Positions 1 to 7,532 of a DNA stretch of 17,844 nucleotides are shown here, in pieces. This DNA comes from CAZCPB01 sp964540295. GTDB lineage: Bacteria > Planctomycetota > Phycisphaerae > Phycisphaerales > UBA1924. The notes beneath the pieces are model-generated. The model saw nothing but the letters and a program-made list of their open reading frames with translations. It made no database searches and was not told the DNA's origin. How positions within the stretch are numbered: the first letter of the stretch is position 1; the number at the start of each line of letters is the position of its first letter. The translations under genes and the position numbers were made by a program. The stretch covers positions 1 to 17,844 of the forward strand of contig CAZIMT010000058.1 in NCBI GenBank assembly GCA_964540295.1, read 5' to 3'.

Positions 1-381
1 GGCAACGGCGCCGTCATCCTCTCTCTCCTCATCGTCGTCGCCATCGTCCTCTATCTCATGTTCGGCACCGGCGGCGGCAAAAAGAGCTACATGGACGAGG
101 TTAAGCAGACCCGCGACAACGGCCGCGAGACCGCTCGCAAGATCAGCACCGAGCAAATGTCGCTGCTCATCGCCATCTACCGCCAGACCAACAACAAGCT
201 CCCCAAGAACCCGGCCGACCTCGAATCCCCCAACGCGTTCAACGACCAATGGGGCAAGGAAATGACCTTCACCTTCGAGGAAGTCCGCGGCAAAACCACC
301 ATCAAGTACCACTCAGCTGGCCCTGACGGCGAACTTAAAACTCTCGACGACGTCGGCTACACCGACACCGTGCCCTATTAA
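1..381 (+). CDS. GspG/pseudopilin-like membrane protein, 5' partial
   Basis: The reading frame is open from base 1, so the true start lies outside the window; 126 residues are visible and end at TAA (379-381). The visible part opens with a hydrophobic segment of about 18 residues (VILSLLIVVAIVLYL), followed by a polar domain. The end resembles the C-terminal part of type II secretion GspG-like proteins, which typically has a D-x-W-G segment and then an S-x-G-P-D-G...T-x-D-D loop. Here one sees NDQWGKE and, near the end, SAGPDGELKTLDDVGY. In GspG this Asp-rich loop binds calcium. The prepilin N-terminus cannot be checked because it is cut off, and the short sequence before the hydrophobic stretch is unknown. 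A general secretion pseudopilin-like role is a family-level inference; it could be a planctomycete orphan with only this fold. Confidence 0.6.
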   Translation, partial: GNGAVILSLLIVVAIVLYLMFGTGGGKKSYMDEVKQTRDNGRETARKISTEQMSLLIAIYRQTNNKLPKNPADLESPNAFNDQWGKEMTFTFEEVRGKTTIKYHSAGPDGELKTLDDVGYTDTVPY

Positions 382-1156
382 GCGTTGATGAGCATGCCCT
401 GCTTTGGCTGCTCACTCAATCACGTCCCCGAACTGCTCGCTAGTGTGCCCCGCGGCTGCGATCTCAAAGCGTTGGCGATAAAGCTCACTTCAGCCAACCC
501 TTCACGCTGATCTGCTCGCTTGGCACGATCGCGACTCTCGAATGCAGATCGGAATCTATTACCCGGCAACCGTGTGGTCCTGCAGCTAAATTTGATCGAG
601 TCACACATGCAAAGGCCTTCCTCGACAAGCGTCTATCAATGACAACACCCGCAGATCATTTACCTGCGAGAGTTTCATTCGTCAATCAGGGCGACAGAAC
701 GCCAACGAAACTTTTTCTCGAAGGCGTCGAGGTGTGGGTGCCGCGGATTCGCCGTTCGCGAGCTTGAAACGCTGTTCCCGCCGGTTAAGAGCAGAATGGC
801 AATGCCAACAGGCACCGACCGTGAGGTCGAAGAGCAAAGGCATGAACTGTCTGTTCAATCGCAAGAAACGTCGCCAGTCTGGACCGTCTTGAGATCTTGA
901 CACCGAACTGCTTCAGTGGACTGCGAACACGCGTTGGTCGATCGGCAACTTGTTCGCGAGTACTGCAATCTAGGGGTCAACGAGAAGTGGCGAGAGACGT
1001 GATTGGCTATTCTGCTAATTGCGCCACAAAGCGGCGAATCCTCGAAATGGTCTGTTTGAACTGCCAGCTGGACCGCGCAAGTGCCGTGTTTACAACGAGA
1101 AAGCCCTTCGATGTGCTCCTCGAAGAGCTCATCGAAGAGCTTTGCTCTAAAACAAG
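382..1156. other. 775-nt stretch with no convincing gene, lower GC
   Basis: No reading frame here has a recognisable domain, a good ribosome-binding site or planctomycete-like codon use. By eye the GC content is near 50% around 540-720 and 960-1080, below the clearly GC-rich genes on both sides. It begins after the GspG-like gene and abuts the 3' end of the minus-strand tRNA-Pro. A short tandem motif (TCGAAGAGCT-like) occurs at about 1120-1141. It could be a decayed gene or an old insertion beside the tRNA, but I see no integrase and no copy of the tRNA 3' end. Confidence 0.5.
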
Positions 1157-1230
1157 TCGGGGTGGCGGGATTTGAACCCACGACCTTTTGACCCCCAGTC
1201 AAACGCGCTACCAAGCTGCGCTACACCCCG
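1157..1230 (-). tRNA. tRNA-Pro (anticodon GGG)
   Basis: The minus strand folds into a complete 74-nt cloverleaf. The acceptor stem pairs CGGGGTG (1230-1224) with CACCCCG (1164-1158), with discriminator A at 1157. The D-stem is GCGC/GCGC, the anticodon stem is TTTGA/TCAAA, and the seven-base loop CTGGGGG places GGG at the anticodon, which reads proline CCC (and CCU). The T-arm is GTGGG-TTCAAAT-CCCGC. The 3' CCA is not encoded (CTT follows), so it must be added after transcription. Confidence 0.97.
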
Positions 1231-1386
1231 TCGGGATTTCGAGCCCGTGAGGGTACGGTAGGCGAGGACCGTCTCGCTTCCAAGTTCGACGGCGGTCGGG
1301 AATCTGCGGTTGGTCCCCTTCTTGGTCTATCGCTTTTCGCGCTCCGCTCGTCCCTCTCTTGCTTCACCACCAGTATCCTCTCACTC

Positions 1387-2721
1387 ATGCCCTCTCTCCT
1401 CATCATCGGCGGCCACGTCATCGACCCCGCCTCAGGCCTCGACCGCGACGCCGATGTCGCCATCATCGACGGGCTCGTCAGCGCCATCGCCCCAAACCTC
1501 TCGCGATCACCCGCCGACCACATTATCGACGCCAGCGGCTGCCTCGTCACGCCCGGCCTGGTCGATCCGCACGTCCACCTTCGCGAGCCGGGGCACGAGC
1601 ACAAGGAAACCATCGCCACCGGCACCGCGGCCGCCGTCGCGGGCGGGTTCACCACGCTCTGCTGCATGCCCAACACGCTCCCGGCCATCGACTCGCCCGA
1701 GATCGTCCGTTTCATCTACGACCGCGCGACCAACACTGGCGCGTGCCGTGTCTTCCCCGTCGCCGCCGCAACAAAAGGGCGGCGCGGCGAAGAACTGTCG
1801 GAGGTCCTTCTCTGTCATCGCGCTGGTGCGGTCGGATTCTCAGACGACGGCGACTGCATCGCCTCGGCCAGCATGATGGCCCGCGTGCTCACCACCGTTC
1901 ACGCCACCGGGCTCGCGTTCATGCAGCACTGCCAAGAGCCCACCCTGACCCGCGGCGCCGCGATGCACGCTGGCGCGGTCTCGATTCGTCTTGGTCTGCC
2001 GGGCTGGCCACGCGTCGCGGAAGAGATCATCATTGAGCGTGATATCCGCCTCAACCGCGCGATCGGCTGCCGCTATCACGTTCAGCATCTTTCCTCTGGC
2101 AACTCCGTCGAGCTCGTCCGCGCCGCACGCCGCGACAAGCAGCCCGTCACCGCCGAAGCCTCGCCGCACCACCTACTGCTGACTGACGAGGCCTGTTCCG
2201 CCCCCGACGGCCGAAGCTACAACACGCTCGCCAAGGTCAACCCGCCGCTGCGCGAAAAGTCCGACGTGGACGCGGTGGTCAAGGGCGTGGCCGACGGCAC
2301 GCTCACGATTCTCGCCACCGACCACGCCCCGCACTCAACGGACGAAAAATCTCTTCCCTTCGAGGAAGCTCCCTTCGGACTCGTCGGCTTGGAAACGGCG
2401 CTCGCGCTCTACATCGAGGCTCTCGTCACCTCCGGCGCGATCACCTGGCCACGCCTCATCGAACTCCTCACCATCGAGCCCGCCAAACTCTGCAATCTCC
2501 ATCATTGCGAGATCGGCGCGCTAAAAATCGGCGGCCCAGCGGACGTGACAATCATTGATCCCACTCAAGAATGGACGATCCGGGCCGAGCGGTTCGAGGG
2601 AAGATCAAGGAATACGCCGTTCGACGGGCGGAAGGTGAAGGGCCGGGCTGTGACGACGATCGTCGGCGGGACGATCAAGTGGCAGCAGGCCGAGCGAGTC
2701 AACCAACTCGCGGCGGTTTGA
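1387..2721 (+). CDS. pyrC: Dihydroorotase, class I
   Basis: This 444-residue cytoplasmic metalloenzyme of the amidohydrolase superfamily interconverts carbamoyl-aspartate and dihydroorotate in de novo pyrimidine synthesis. The class I signature is clear: DPHVHLREPG at 60-69 carries the metal-binding H62 and H64. The remaining ligand positions are also present: D153 in FSDDG, H181 in QHCQEP, H234 in YHVQHLS and D312 in ATDHAPH. The substrate-contact segments MPNT (94-97) and KVNPPLR (283-289) are intact. So all catalytic positions seen in active class I enzymes appear present, in contrast to the inactive PyrC paralogs that lose the HxH. ATG 1387 is the first in-frame start before the typical N-terminal beta-strand (LLIIGGHVIDP); no strong ribosome-binding site is seen. 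It stands alone, divergent from tRNA-Pro, with no other pyr gene in the window. Confidence 0.95.
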   Translation: MPSLLIIGGHVIDPASGLDRDADVAIIDGLVSAIAPNLSRSPADHIIDASGCLVTPGLVDPHVHLREPGHEHKETIATGTAAAVAGGFTTLCCMPNTLPAIDSPEIVRFIYDRATNTGACRVFPVAAATKGRRGEELSEVLLCHRAGAVGFSDDGDCIASASMMARVLTTVHATGLAFMQHCQEPTLTRGAAMHAGAVSIRLGLPGWPRVAEEIIIERDIRLNRAIGCRYHVQHLSSGNSVELVRAARRDKQPVTAEASPHHLLLTDEACSAPDGRSYNTLAKVNPPLREKSDVDAVVKGVADGTLTILATDHAPHSTDEKSLPFEEAPFGLVGLETALALYIEALVTSGAITWPRLIELLTIEPAKLCNLHHCEIGALKIGGPADVTIIDPTQEWTIRAERFEGRSRNTPFDGRKVKGRAVTTIVGGTIKWQQAERVNQLAAV

Positions 2722-2847
2722 CAGGAACCGCGTCTCCGCAGGTTTGCAGCGTTCTCAACGCCTTCGTCCCCGCGCTCGAGATCAGCCGCTGAACTCGCCT
2801 TGCTCGTTTCTTCCGGAGCAGATTCTCGGCTCGGGCCTTTCCTCTCC

Positions 2848-2878
2848 AAATAAAAAGGGCCGGTTGAAAACCGGCCCT
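2848..2878 (-). terminator. Rho-independent terminator of the dockerin-like gene
   Basis: A 10-bp perfect inverted repeat, AGGGCCGGTT / AACCGGCCCT (2856-2878), closes a very short loop. Read on the minus strand it is followed at once by a T-rich tract (complement of AAATAAAAA, 2848-2856), the classic intrinsic terminator arrangement. It lies 55 nt past the stop of the gene at 2934-3737. On the plus strand the hairpin is followed by ACAAAAG, so it should not efficiently stop pyrC transcripts. Confidence 0.85.
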
Positions 2879-2933
2879 ACAAAAGATCGGAAGAGGAAAG
2901 AGGAGTCGGTTCGCAGTACCGACGTCCGAAGAA

Positions 2934-3737
2934 TCAGCAGCCGGACTCGAAGGCCGCGACGTAAGCGTCGAAGTCGTCGCCGGTCACGAAGCCGTCCTTG
3001 TCGAAGTCCGAGGAGGGGCTGCCGAGCTCGAAGGCCGCGACATAGGCGTCAAAGTCGTCGCCGGTCACGAAACCGTCCTGATCAAAGTCCGACGGGCATC
3101 CTTGGCGGAACTCGATGTCGTCAAAGAAGACGGTGCCGGTGGCGGAGAAGGAGCCGAAGCGGAGAGCGAGGATGCTTACCGACGTGGCCTTGGGCGGGAA
3201 CTGCTCGGCGATGAGCGTGAGATCGGAATTGGGAACAACCAGCTCGAAGCGAACCCATTCTCCGTTCGTGGTGCCGCTGATCGTCAACGACTCCGCCGCG
3301 GTGGCGATCGAGTTGTTGGGGCGACGAAACTCGAGCTTCAGGCCAGCGTTTGCACCAACGAGCGGCTGACCGGCGGGGATACGGTACCAGCCCGAGACGG
3401 TGATGTCAGGGCCCGGGACGGAGATGACGACGTTGTTCGTACTGCCGAGCTCGAACTCAAACTTGTCGGTGGTGAAGCCCCCAAAGTTGTTGCCGCTGGC
3501 GAGCTCGATGCAGTTGGTGCCAGTGCGAGCGACGAATGCGCCCAGGCCGTCGCCGGGGAAACGCCAGCGTTCGCCAGCGTTGGTGAAGTCCTTCCAACCG
3601 AGGGGGTTGTCGTTGGCACCGTTGGGGGTTTCGAAGCTGCCGTTAACGAGCGCCGCGACTTGGGCGCTGCTCGTGGCGGCCAAGCCTGCGATGGCGAGCG
3701 CTGCGCAGGCGGGGATAAACTTTGAGAACGTTTTCAT
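2934..3737 (-). CDS. Secreted protein with CBM-like domain and dockerin-like repeats
   Basis: A 267-residue exported protein. It has a Sec signal peptide (MKTFSK, then a hydrophobic stretch, cleavage near SSAQ at about 23-26) followed by a beta-rich domain. That domain opens with VNGSFETPNG...GWKDF, a beginning typical of CBM4/9-like or other galactose-binding-type jelly-roll domains. The last 55 or so residues hold two nearly identical 27-residue repeats with D-x-D-x-D-G calcium loops (SDFDQDGFVTGDD and SDFDKDGFVTGDD), each followed by FDAYVAAFE. This resembles type I dockerin halves, a common C-terminal tail of planctomycete secreted proteins. Cysteines flank the repeat block (CPSDF and the final GC). 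The start is set by AGAGAGGA, 7 nt upstream of the ATG. A promoter and LacI-type operator lie upstream and a terminator downstream, so it is monocistronic. Glycan binding is an inference; no catalytic motif was recognised. Confidence 0.8.
   Translation of the reverse strand: MKTFSKFIPACAALAIAGLAATSSAQVAALVNGSFETPNGANDNPLGWKDFTNAGERWRFPGDGLGAFVARTGTNCIELASGNNFGGFTTDKFEFELGSTNNVVISVPGPDITVSGWYRIPAGQPLVGANAGLKLEFRRPNNSIATAAESLTISGTTNGEWVRFELVVPNSDLTLIAEQFPPKATSVSILALRFGSFSATGTVFFDDIEFRQGCPSDFDQDGFVTGDDFDAYVAAFELGSPSSDFDKDGFVTGDDFDAYVAAFESGC
2947..3092 (-). repeat. Two 81-nt-spaced copies of a dockerin-like repeat
   Basis: Bases 2947-3011 and 3028-3092 align over 65 nt with about seven mismatches, mostly at synonymous positions. 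Each encodes one DxDxDG calcium loop plus helix. The 81-nt spacing equals 27 codons, so this is an in-frame internal duplication. The high nucleotide identity suggests a recent duplication or ongoing gene conversion. Confidence 0.85.
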
Positions 3738-3826
3738 AGCGGGATCCTCTCTAATCGTGGGTGAACCTGTCTGGGATGCTCGGTGGCGAAACTCTGCAAA
3801 CTCGGGCCGGTGAAACGGCCTGAGAA

Positions 3827-3840
3827 TGAAAGCGCTTCCA
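3827..3840 (-). promoter_or_regulatory. LacI-family operator before the dockerin-like gene
   Basis: The minus strand reads TGGAAGCGCTTTCA, a near-palindrome with the central CG typical of LacI/GalR-family operators (AAGCGCTT core). Its first base is also the last base of the -10 box. A bound repressor would therefore cover the start of transcription about 90 nt upstream of the ATG at 3737. Confidence 0.75.
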
Positions 3841-3868
3841 TTTGAGCGTTTCTAAGGCCTCGTGTCAA
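3840..3868 (-). promoter_or_regulatory. Sigma70-type promoter of the dockerin-like gene
   Basis: On the minus strand a perfect -35 TTGACA (3868-3863) is followed by exactly 17 nt and a -10-like TCAAAT (3845-3840). The operator begins on the last base of the -10. The same arrangement, with the same spacings, recurs at 11482-11523. Confidence 0.7.
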
Positions 3869-4037
3869 GGGCTTTGACTGGTTTTTTACAAGATTAACCG
3901 ACCGGATCTGGTCCGGGAACAGAATCAGTGTGACTTTGGGGGTCGCGAGACGAGCGAACCCGGACCAGCTCTTTGATGAAGCGGGGGCTCGGAGAACCGT
4001 GCTACCAAGTACCTATCACGCCCTACTACCACCTGAT

Positions 4038-4904
4038 TCACTCCTTGATGCCCTGTGTGGCGATGCCTTGAACAAACGCCTTCTGGGCGAAGAGAAACAC
4101 GATCAGCACGGGCAGGATCACCAACGTGCTCGCGGCCATGAGCAGGTTCCAAGGTGTGTTGCCAGCCTGCGATTGATAAAGCTGAAGACCCAGCGCCAGG
4201 GTGAACTGATCGCGATCGCTCAAGAACACCAGCGGGGCGAGGAAATCGTTCCAGACGAAGATGAAGTGAAAGAGCGCGACGACGCCGAGCGCGGGCTTGG
4301 AGAGCGGCAGAATGATGCGCCAGAAAATCCCCCACGTGGAACAGCCGTCGATGCGGGCGGCCTCGTCGAGCTCGCGGGGGATCGACATGAAGAACTGACG
4401 CAGCAGAAAAATATTGAACGCGCCGCCGAACCAGGCCGGAACCCACAGCGGCTTGAGCGTGCCGATCCAGCCCAACTCGCGGAAGACGAGGTAGAGAGGG
4501 ACCATCAGAACCGGGAATGGGATCATCATCGTGGCGAGGATGATCGCAAAGACGGTGCCCCGGCCGCGCCATTGCAGACGGGCGAGCGCGAAGGCGACGA
4601 TGGCGCTCGATAAGACCATCCCGATCACGCTGAGCGCGGCGATGATCAGCGTGTTGCGAAGATAGAGCGGGAAGTTCACAGTCGGGTCGTGCCAGACGCG
4701 CGAGTAATTGTCGGCAGCGATGGAAAAGGTTTGGCTGGCGGGCGTCGGAAGGAAATTGATACTTCGCTCGACGGTCTGCGCTTCGGGCTTGATGCTGGTG
4801 GAGACCATCCAGATGAGAGGGAGTGAGTACGCGATGCCGATGGCGATCAGTGCGGCGTACAGCAGCGTGCGGCGCAGGCGAGATTGAGACGCGGAATAGC
4901 TCAT
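4038..4904 (-). CDS. Sugar ABC transporter permease, MalG/CUT1 type
   Basis: This 288-residue inner-membrane protein is the second permease of a carbohydrate ABC importer. Six hydrophobic segments are visible, beginning at about residues 13-33. The cytoplasmic EAA loop, which docks the ATPase, starts near residue 180 (LDEAARIDGCSTWGIFWRI). The C-terminal FVQGIATQGIKE tail is typical of MalG-like CUT1 permeases. Its ATG (4904-4902) overlaps the TGA of the upstream permease in an ATGA arrangement, which implies translational coupling and fixes the start; a longer open frame upstream is only a shadow of that permease. It is the last gene of the operon, and no ATPase gene follows. Confidence 0.93.
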   Translation of the reverse strand: MSYSASQSRLRRTLLYAALIAIGIAYSLPLIWMVSTSIKPEAQTVERSINFLPTPASQTFSIAADNYSRVWHDPTVNFPLYLRNTLIIAALSVIGMVLSSAIVAFALARLQWRGRGTVFAIILATMMIPFPVLMVPLYLVFRELGWIGTLKPLWVPAWFGGAFNIFLLRQFFMSIPRELDEAARIDGCSTWGIFWRIILPLSKPALGVVALFHFIFVWNDFLAPLVFLSDRDQFTLALGLQLYQSQAGNTPWNLLMAASTLVILPVLIVFLFAQKAFVQGIATQGIKE

Positions 4905-5851
4905 GCGGAGCGGTAAAAAACGAGCTTTCGGCTCACGATAAAGGTGAGGGCGGTGAGGACCAGAACGATCACGAGCTGGACCCATGCCATCGCGCTGGCG
5001 TAGCCCATCTGCCCGTAGGTGAAGGCCTTGTCGAACATGTACATGGAGTAGAAGTACGTCGCGCGGTCCGGGCCGCCCTGGGTCATGATGTACGGTGCGC
5101 CGAAAACTTGCGAAGAGCCGATGATGGCGACGATCACGTTGAAGAGAATCACGGGCGAGATCAGCGGCAGCGTGATGTGGTAAAAGCGGCGGATCGGGCC
5201 GACGCCGTCGATCGACGCAGCCTCGTGCAGCGATTCGGGGACGTCCTGCAGCGCGGCGAGGTAGATGACCACCGATTGACCGACGCCCCAGAGGCTCATC
5301 AACACGAGCGCGGGCATGGCCCAGGCCTTGTCGCCGGTGCCGCGGAAGCCGATCCACGCCGGGCCGTGGAGGCCAAAGGGCTTGAGGATGGGATTGATGA
5401 TGGCGTTGAGGAGCCCGAGTTCGCCGTTGAGGATCCAGAGCCAGATCATCGCCGACGCGGCCAGCGGCACAACGGTCGGGAGAAAGACGGCGGCGCGGAA
5501 GAAGCCAACACCGCGGACTTTGTTGTTGAGCAACGCAGCGATGATGAGGGCCGCTGCGGTGCCCAGCGGGATCGATGTCGCGGCGTAAATCGCGGTGTTT
5601 CTCAGCACGATCCAGAACACCGGATCATCGAACATACGCCGGTAGTTGGATAGCCCAACAAAGAGCGGCGGTTCGAGCAACGGGTAATCGCAGAGGCTGT
5701 AGTACAGGCTCATCGCGGTCGGCACGGCAAGAAAGACGATGAAGCCGATAAGCCACGGGCTGACCCAGATCCAGCCGAGGGTGTTGGCGGAGAGCGATCG
5801 CTGGCGCGGCAGCATTGGGGTCATCGATGATCGAGGCGTCTGGTTGGACAT
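4901..5851 (-). CDS. Sugar ABC transporter permease, MalF/CUT1 type
   Basis: This 316-residue inner-membrane protein is the first permease of the importer. It has a short polar N-terminus, six predicted hydrophobic segments (the first, about 27-48, holds WIWVSPWLIGFIVF) and the EAA loop near residue 210 (LHEAASIDGVGPIRRFY). ATG 5851 is preferred because AAGG and GAGG sequences lie 4-14 nt before it. A GTG at 5860 that overlaps the stop of the binding-protein gene (GTGA) would add three residues. Either way the genes overlap or almost touch, so this is the middle gene of a binding protein-MalF-MalG operon. Confidence 0.93.
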   Translation of the reverse strand: MSNQTPRSSMTPMLPRQRSLSANTLGWIWVSPWLIGFIVFLAVPTAMSLYYSLCDYPLLEPPLFVGLSNYRRMFDDPVFWIVLRNTAIYAATSIPLGTAAALIIAALLNNKVRGVGFFRAAVFLPTVVPLAASAMIWLWILNGELGLLNAIINPILKPFGLHGPAWIGFRGTGDKAWAMPALVLMSLWGVGQSVVIYLAALQDVPESLHEAASIDGVGPIRRFYHITLPLISPVILFNVIVAIIGSSQVFGAPYIMTQGGPDRATYFYSMYMFDKAFTYGQMGYASAMAWVQLVIVLVLTALTFIVSRKLVFYRSA

Positions 5852-5856
5852 CGGCC

Positions 5857-7230
5857 TCACACCTTAGCACGAAGGGCGGCGCGGGCGTTGCGTTGGCGGG
5901 CGGCGTCGGCGAGCAAGAGCTGGGCGCGGTCCTGAACGCGCTGGAGAACGGCCTTGGCCGGTTCTTCGAGCCGCCAGAGCTTCTGGAAGCCGCTCTCCAT
6001 CTCGTCCTTATATTCAAGCCAAACTCGAGTCCGGGGCGAGGTGAACGCACGCGGGCTCTTGGCCAACTGGTCGTGCATCGCGACGCAGCGGTTGGGGTGG
6101 GTGGCGAAAAACTCGGGCGTGCTGGTGGCGAGCGTCGAAGCCTTGCAGTGGATGCGGCTCAGCTCTTCAACGTTCTCACGCCGCTGCGTGAAGGCGATGA
6201 ACTCCATCGAGGCCTCGGGGTTGCGAGCGCCGCGCGGGATGACCAGCACGTCACTCTCGATCAGGGCGACAGGCTGGGTTGGGTCGTAGAGGCTGTCTAT
6301 CACAGGCATCGGGGCCGCACCGTAGTCGAGGTCGGGCGTGAATCGCTTGATGATGTTGGCAAGCCACGGCCCCTGCGCGACCATCGCGACGCGCCCCGAA
6401 AGAAAGCCTTGCTCGGCAGAGCTGTAGTTCCCGAGACCCGACTGCAGGCCCAGGAGTTTATCGACGCCGTAGTTTTTCCCATAGCTTTGAACCCAATCAA
6501 ACGCGGCGATGTTCGCGGCGGCCGTCGCGGTAGCGCTGTCGGTGTCGAGGTCGTACAGCGAGCCGCCGAAGAAGTGGCCCCAGTCCCACGACCACCAGCC
6601 GGGCTCGGTGTGGACAAAGCCCACGCGCGACAGACGGCCGTCGGGCCCGGTGATTGTGAGCGCCCGCGCCATTTCGTCCAGCTCGGCGATGGTGCGAGGC
6701 GGACGCTCCGGGTCGAGCCCGCGCTCGCGGAAGATCGCTTTGTTGTAGTAGAGCCCGACGCTGCCGCAGGTGTTCGCAACCCCCCACTGCTTGCCCTGAT
6801 GCTCGACGAGCTCGCGGACCGCAAGAGCATAATTTTCTTGCCTGATGCCCGCGCTCCGCGCGAGGTCGTTAAGCGGAAGGATCGCGTTGCTCTCGGCGTA
6901 GCCCGGGATGTTGTAGGCATACAGCCCGATGAGGTCGGGCGGCGCACCGCCCGCGATCGCGATCGCGCCCTTCTTGTCGATCTCGCTGATCGTGAAGTAA
7001 CGGACAAAGAGTTTGGATTGAGATTGGTTGAATCGATCGACGATGCCCTGCATGGCCGCGCCCTCTTGGCCGGTCCACTTTTCCCAGTAATCAAGCACAA
7101 GCCGGCCGTCGCGGTTGTCCTTGGCGCCGCGCGGCCCGAAGAACGCGAAGCCGACGCCCGCGGCGGTGAGAGAGCCGAGCACGCCGCGGCGGGTGAGATC
7201 GGCGAGGCGTGATGAGGTAATGTGATCCAT
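5857..7230 (-). CDS. Tat-exported sugar-binding protein of the ABC importer
   Basis: A 457-residue extracytoplasmic solute-binding protein of the CUT1 (family 1) type. The N-terminus has a twin-arginine motif (DLTRRGVLGS, R14-R15) and then a hydrophobic stretch (LTAAGVGFAFFG), indicating Tat export after folding; there is no lipobox cysteine. The mature part shows family features: YWEKWTG at the start, VDRFNQSQ, GAPPDLIGLYAYNIPGY, WGVANTCGSVGLYYNKAIF, and the late ESDVLVIPRGARNPEASMEF segment. ATG 7230 is chosen because it puts the Tat motif at the usual place; the frame stays open to 7446, but that extension looks non-coding. It is first in the operon with the two permeases. The ligand cannot be read from sequence; context suggests a gluco-oligosaccharide. 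Confidence 0.92.
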   Translation of the reverse strand: MDHITSSRLADLTRRGVLGSLTAAGVGFAFFGPRGAKDNRDGRLVLDYWEKWTGQEGAAMQGIVDRFNQSQSKLFVRYFTISEIDKKGAIAIAGGAPPDLIGLYAYNIPGYAESNAILPLNDLARSAGIRQENYALAVRELVEHQGKQWGVANTCGSVGLYYNKAIFRERGLDPERPPRTIAELDEMARALTITGPDGRLSRVGFVHTEPGWWSWDWGHFFGGSLYDLDTDSATATAAANIAAFDWVQSYGKNYGVDKLLGLQSGLGNYSSAEQGFLSGRVAMVAQGPWLANIIKRFTPDLDYGAAPMPVIDSLYDPTQPVALIESDVLVIPRGARNPEASMEFIAFTQRRENVEELSRIHCKASTLATSTPEFFATHPNRCVAMHDQLAKSPRAFTSPRTRVWLEYKDEMESGFQKLWRLEEPAKAVLQRVQDRAQLLLADAARQRNARAALRAKV

Positions 7231-7283
7231 GACAGTCCCGGCCGCGCGGTCTCGGAAGGCTGAGGCAAGCCAGCGTATCAAAG

Positions 7284-7289
7284 ATTGTA
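7284..7289 (-). promoter_or_regulatory. Possible -10 box of the ABC importer operon
   Basis: The minus strand reads TACAAT (five of six matches to TATAAT) about 55 nt before the ATG at 7230. No good -35 box is seen 16-18 nt upstream, and no LacI-type operator was found by eye in the 302-nt gap between this gene and the divergent hydrolase. The importer's control is therefore unclear. Apart from this site I see nothing in 7231-7532. Confidence 0.3.
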
Positions 7290-7532
7290 CAGGAAGAGGT
7301 CGGGATGCAGGGAGATTTTTAGCGGATGCTGGCGGGAGAATCTGGGCGCGTCTCTGCGCGGACACGGGCGGGATTGAGGCACGGACTCTTGAGATGCGTT
7401 GAGGTTTCGAAACGAGCATTCCTCGCGCTACCCGAACTCTTTCCATGCACCCGCCAAGGTCTATCGAACGTAGCTTTGAAGTGAGGGCGTCGGTCCACCA
7501 GTCGATTTCTGATCAGATCGAGAGCATTATTC

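Noticed and set aside
420..608. Short minus-strand open frame of 62 codons in the gene-poor patch
   Set aside because: No ribosome-binding site, no domain, no codon bias; chance length for this GC content.
855..1214. Minus-strand open frame running through tRNA-Pro
   Set aside because: It begins inside the tRNA gene and encodes nothing recognisable; the tRNA explains the conserved part.
1359..2036. Long Arg/His-rich open frames overlapping pyrC
   Set aside because: They are out-of-frame shadows of a clearly conserved dihydroorotase in GC-rich DNA; composition is extreme and no domain is visible.
5815..7212. 465-codon plus-strand open frame opposite the binding-protein gene
   Set aside because: It is the antisense shadow of a well-conserved solute-binding protein; no domain, signal or ribosome-binding site supports it.
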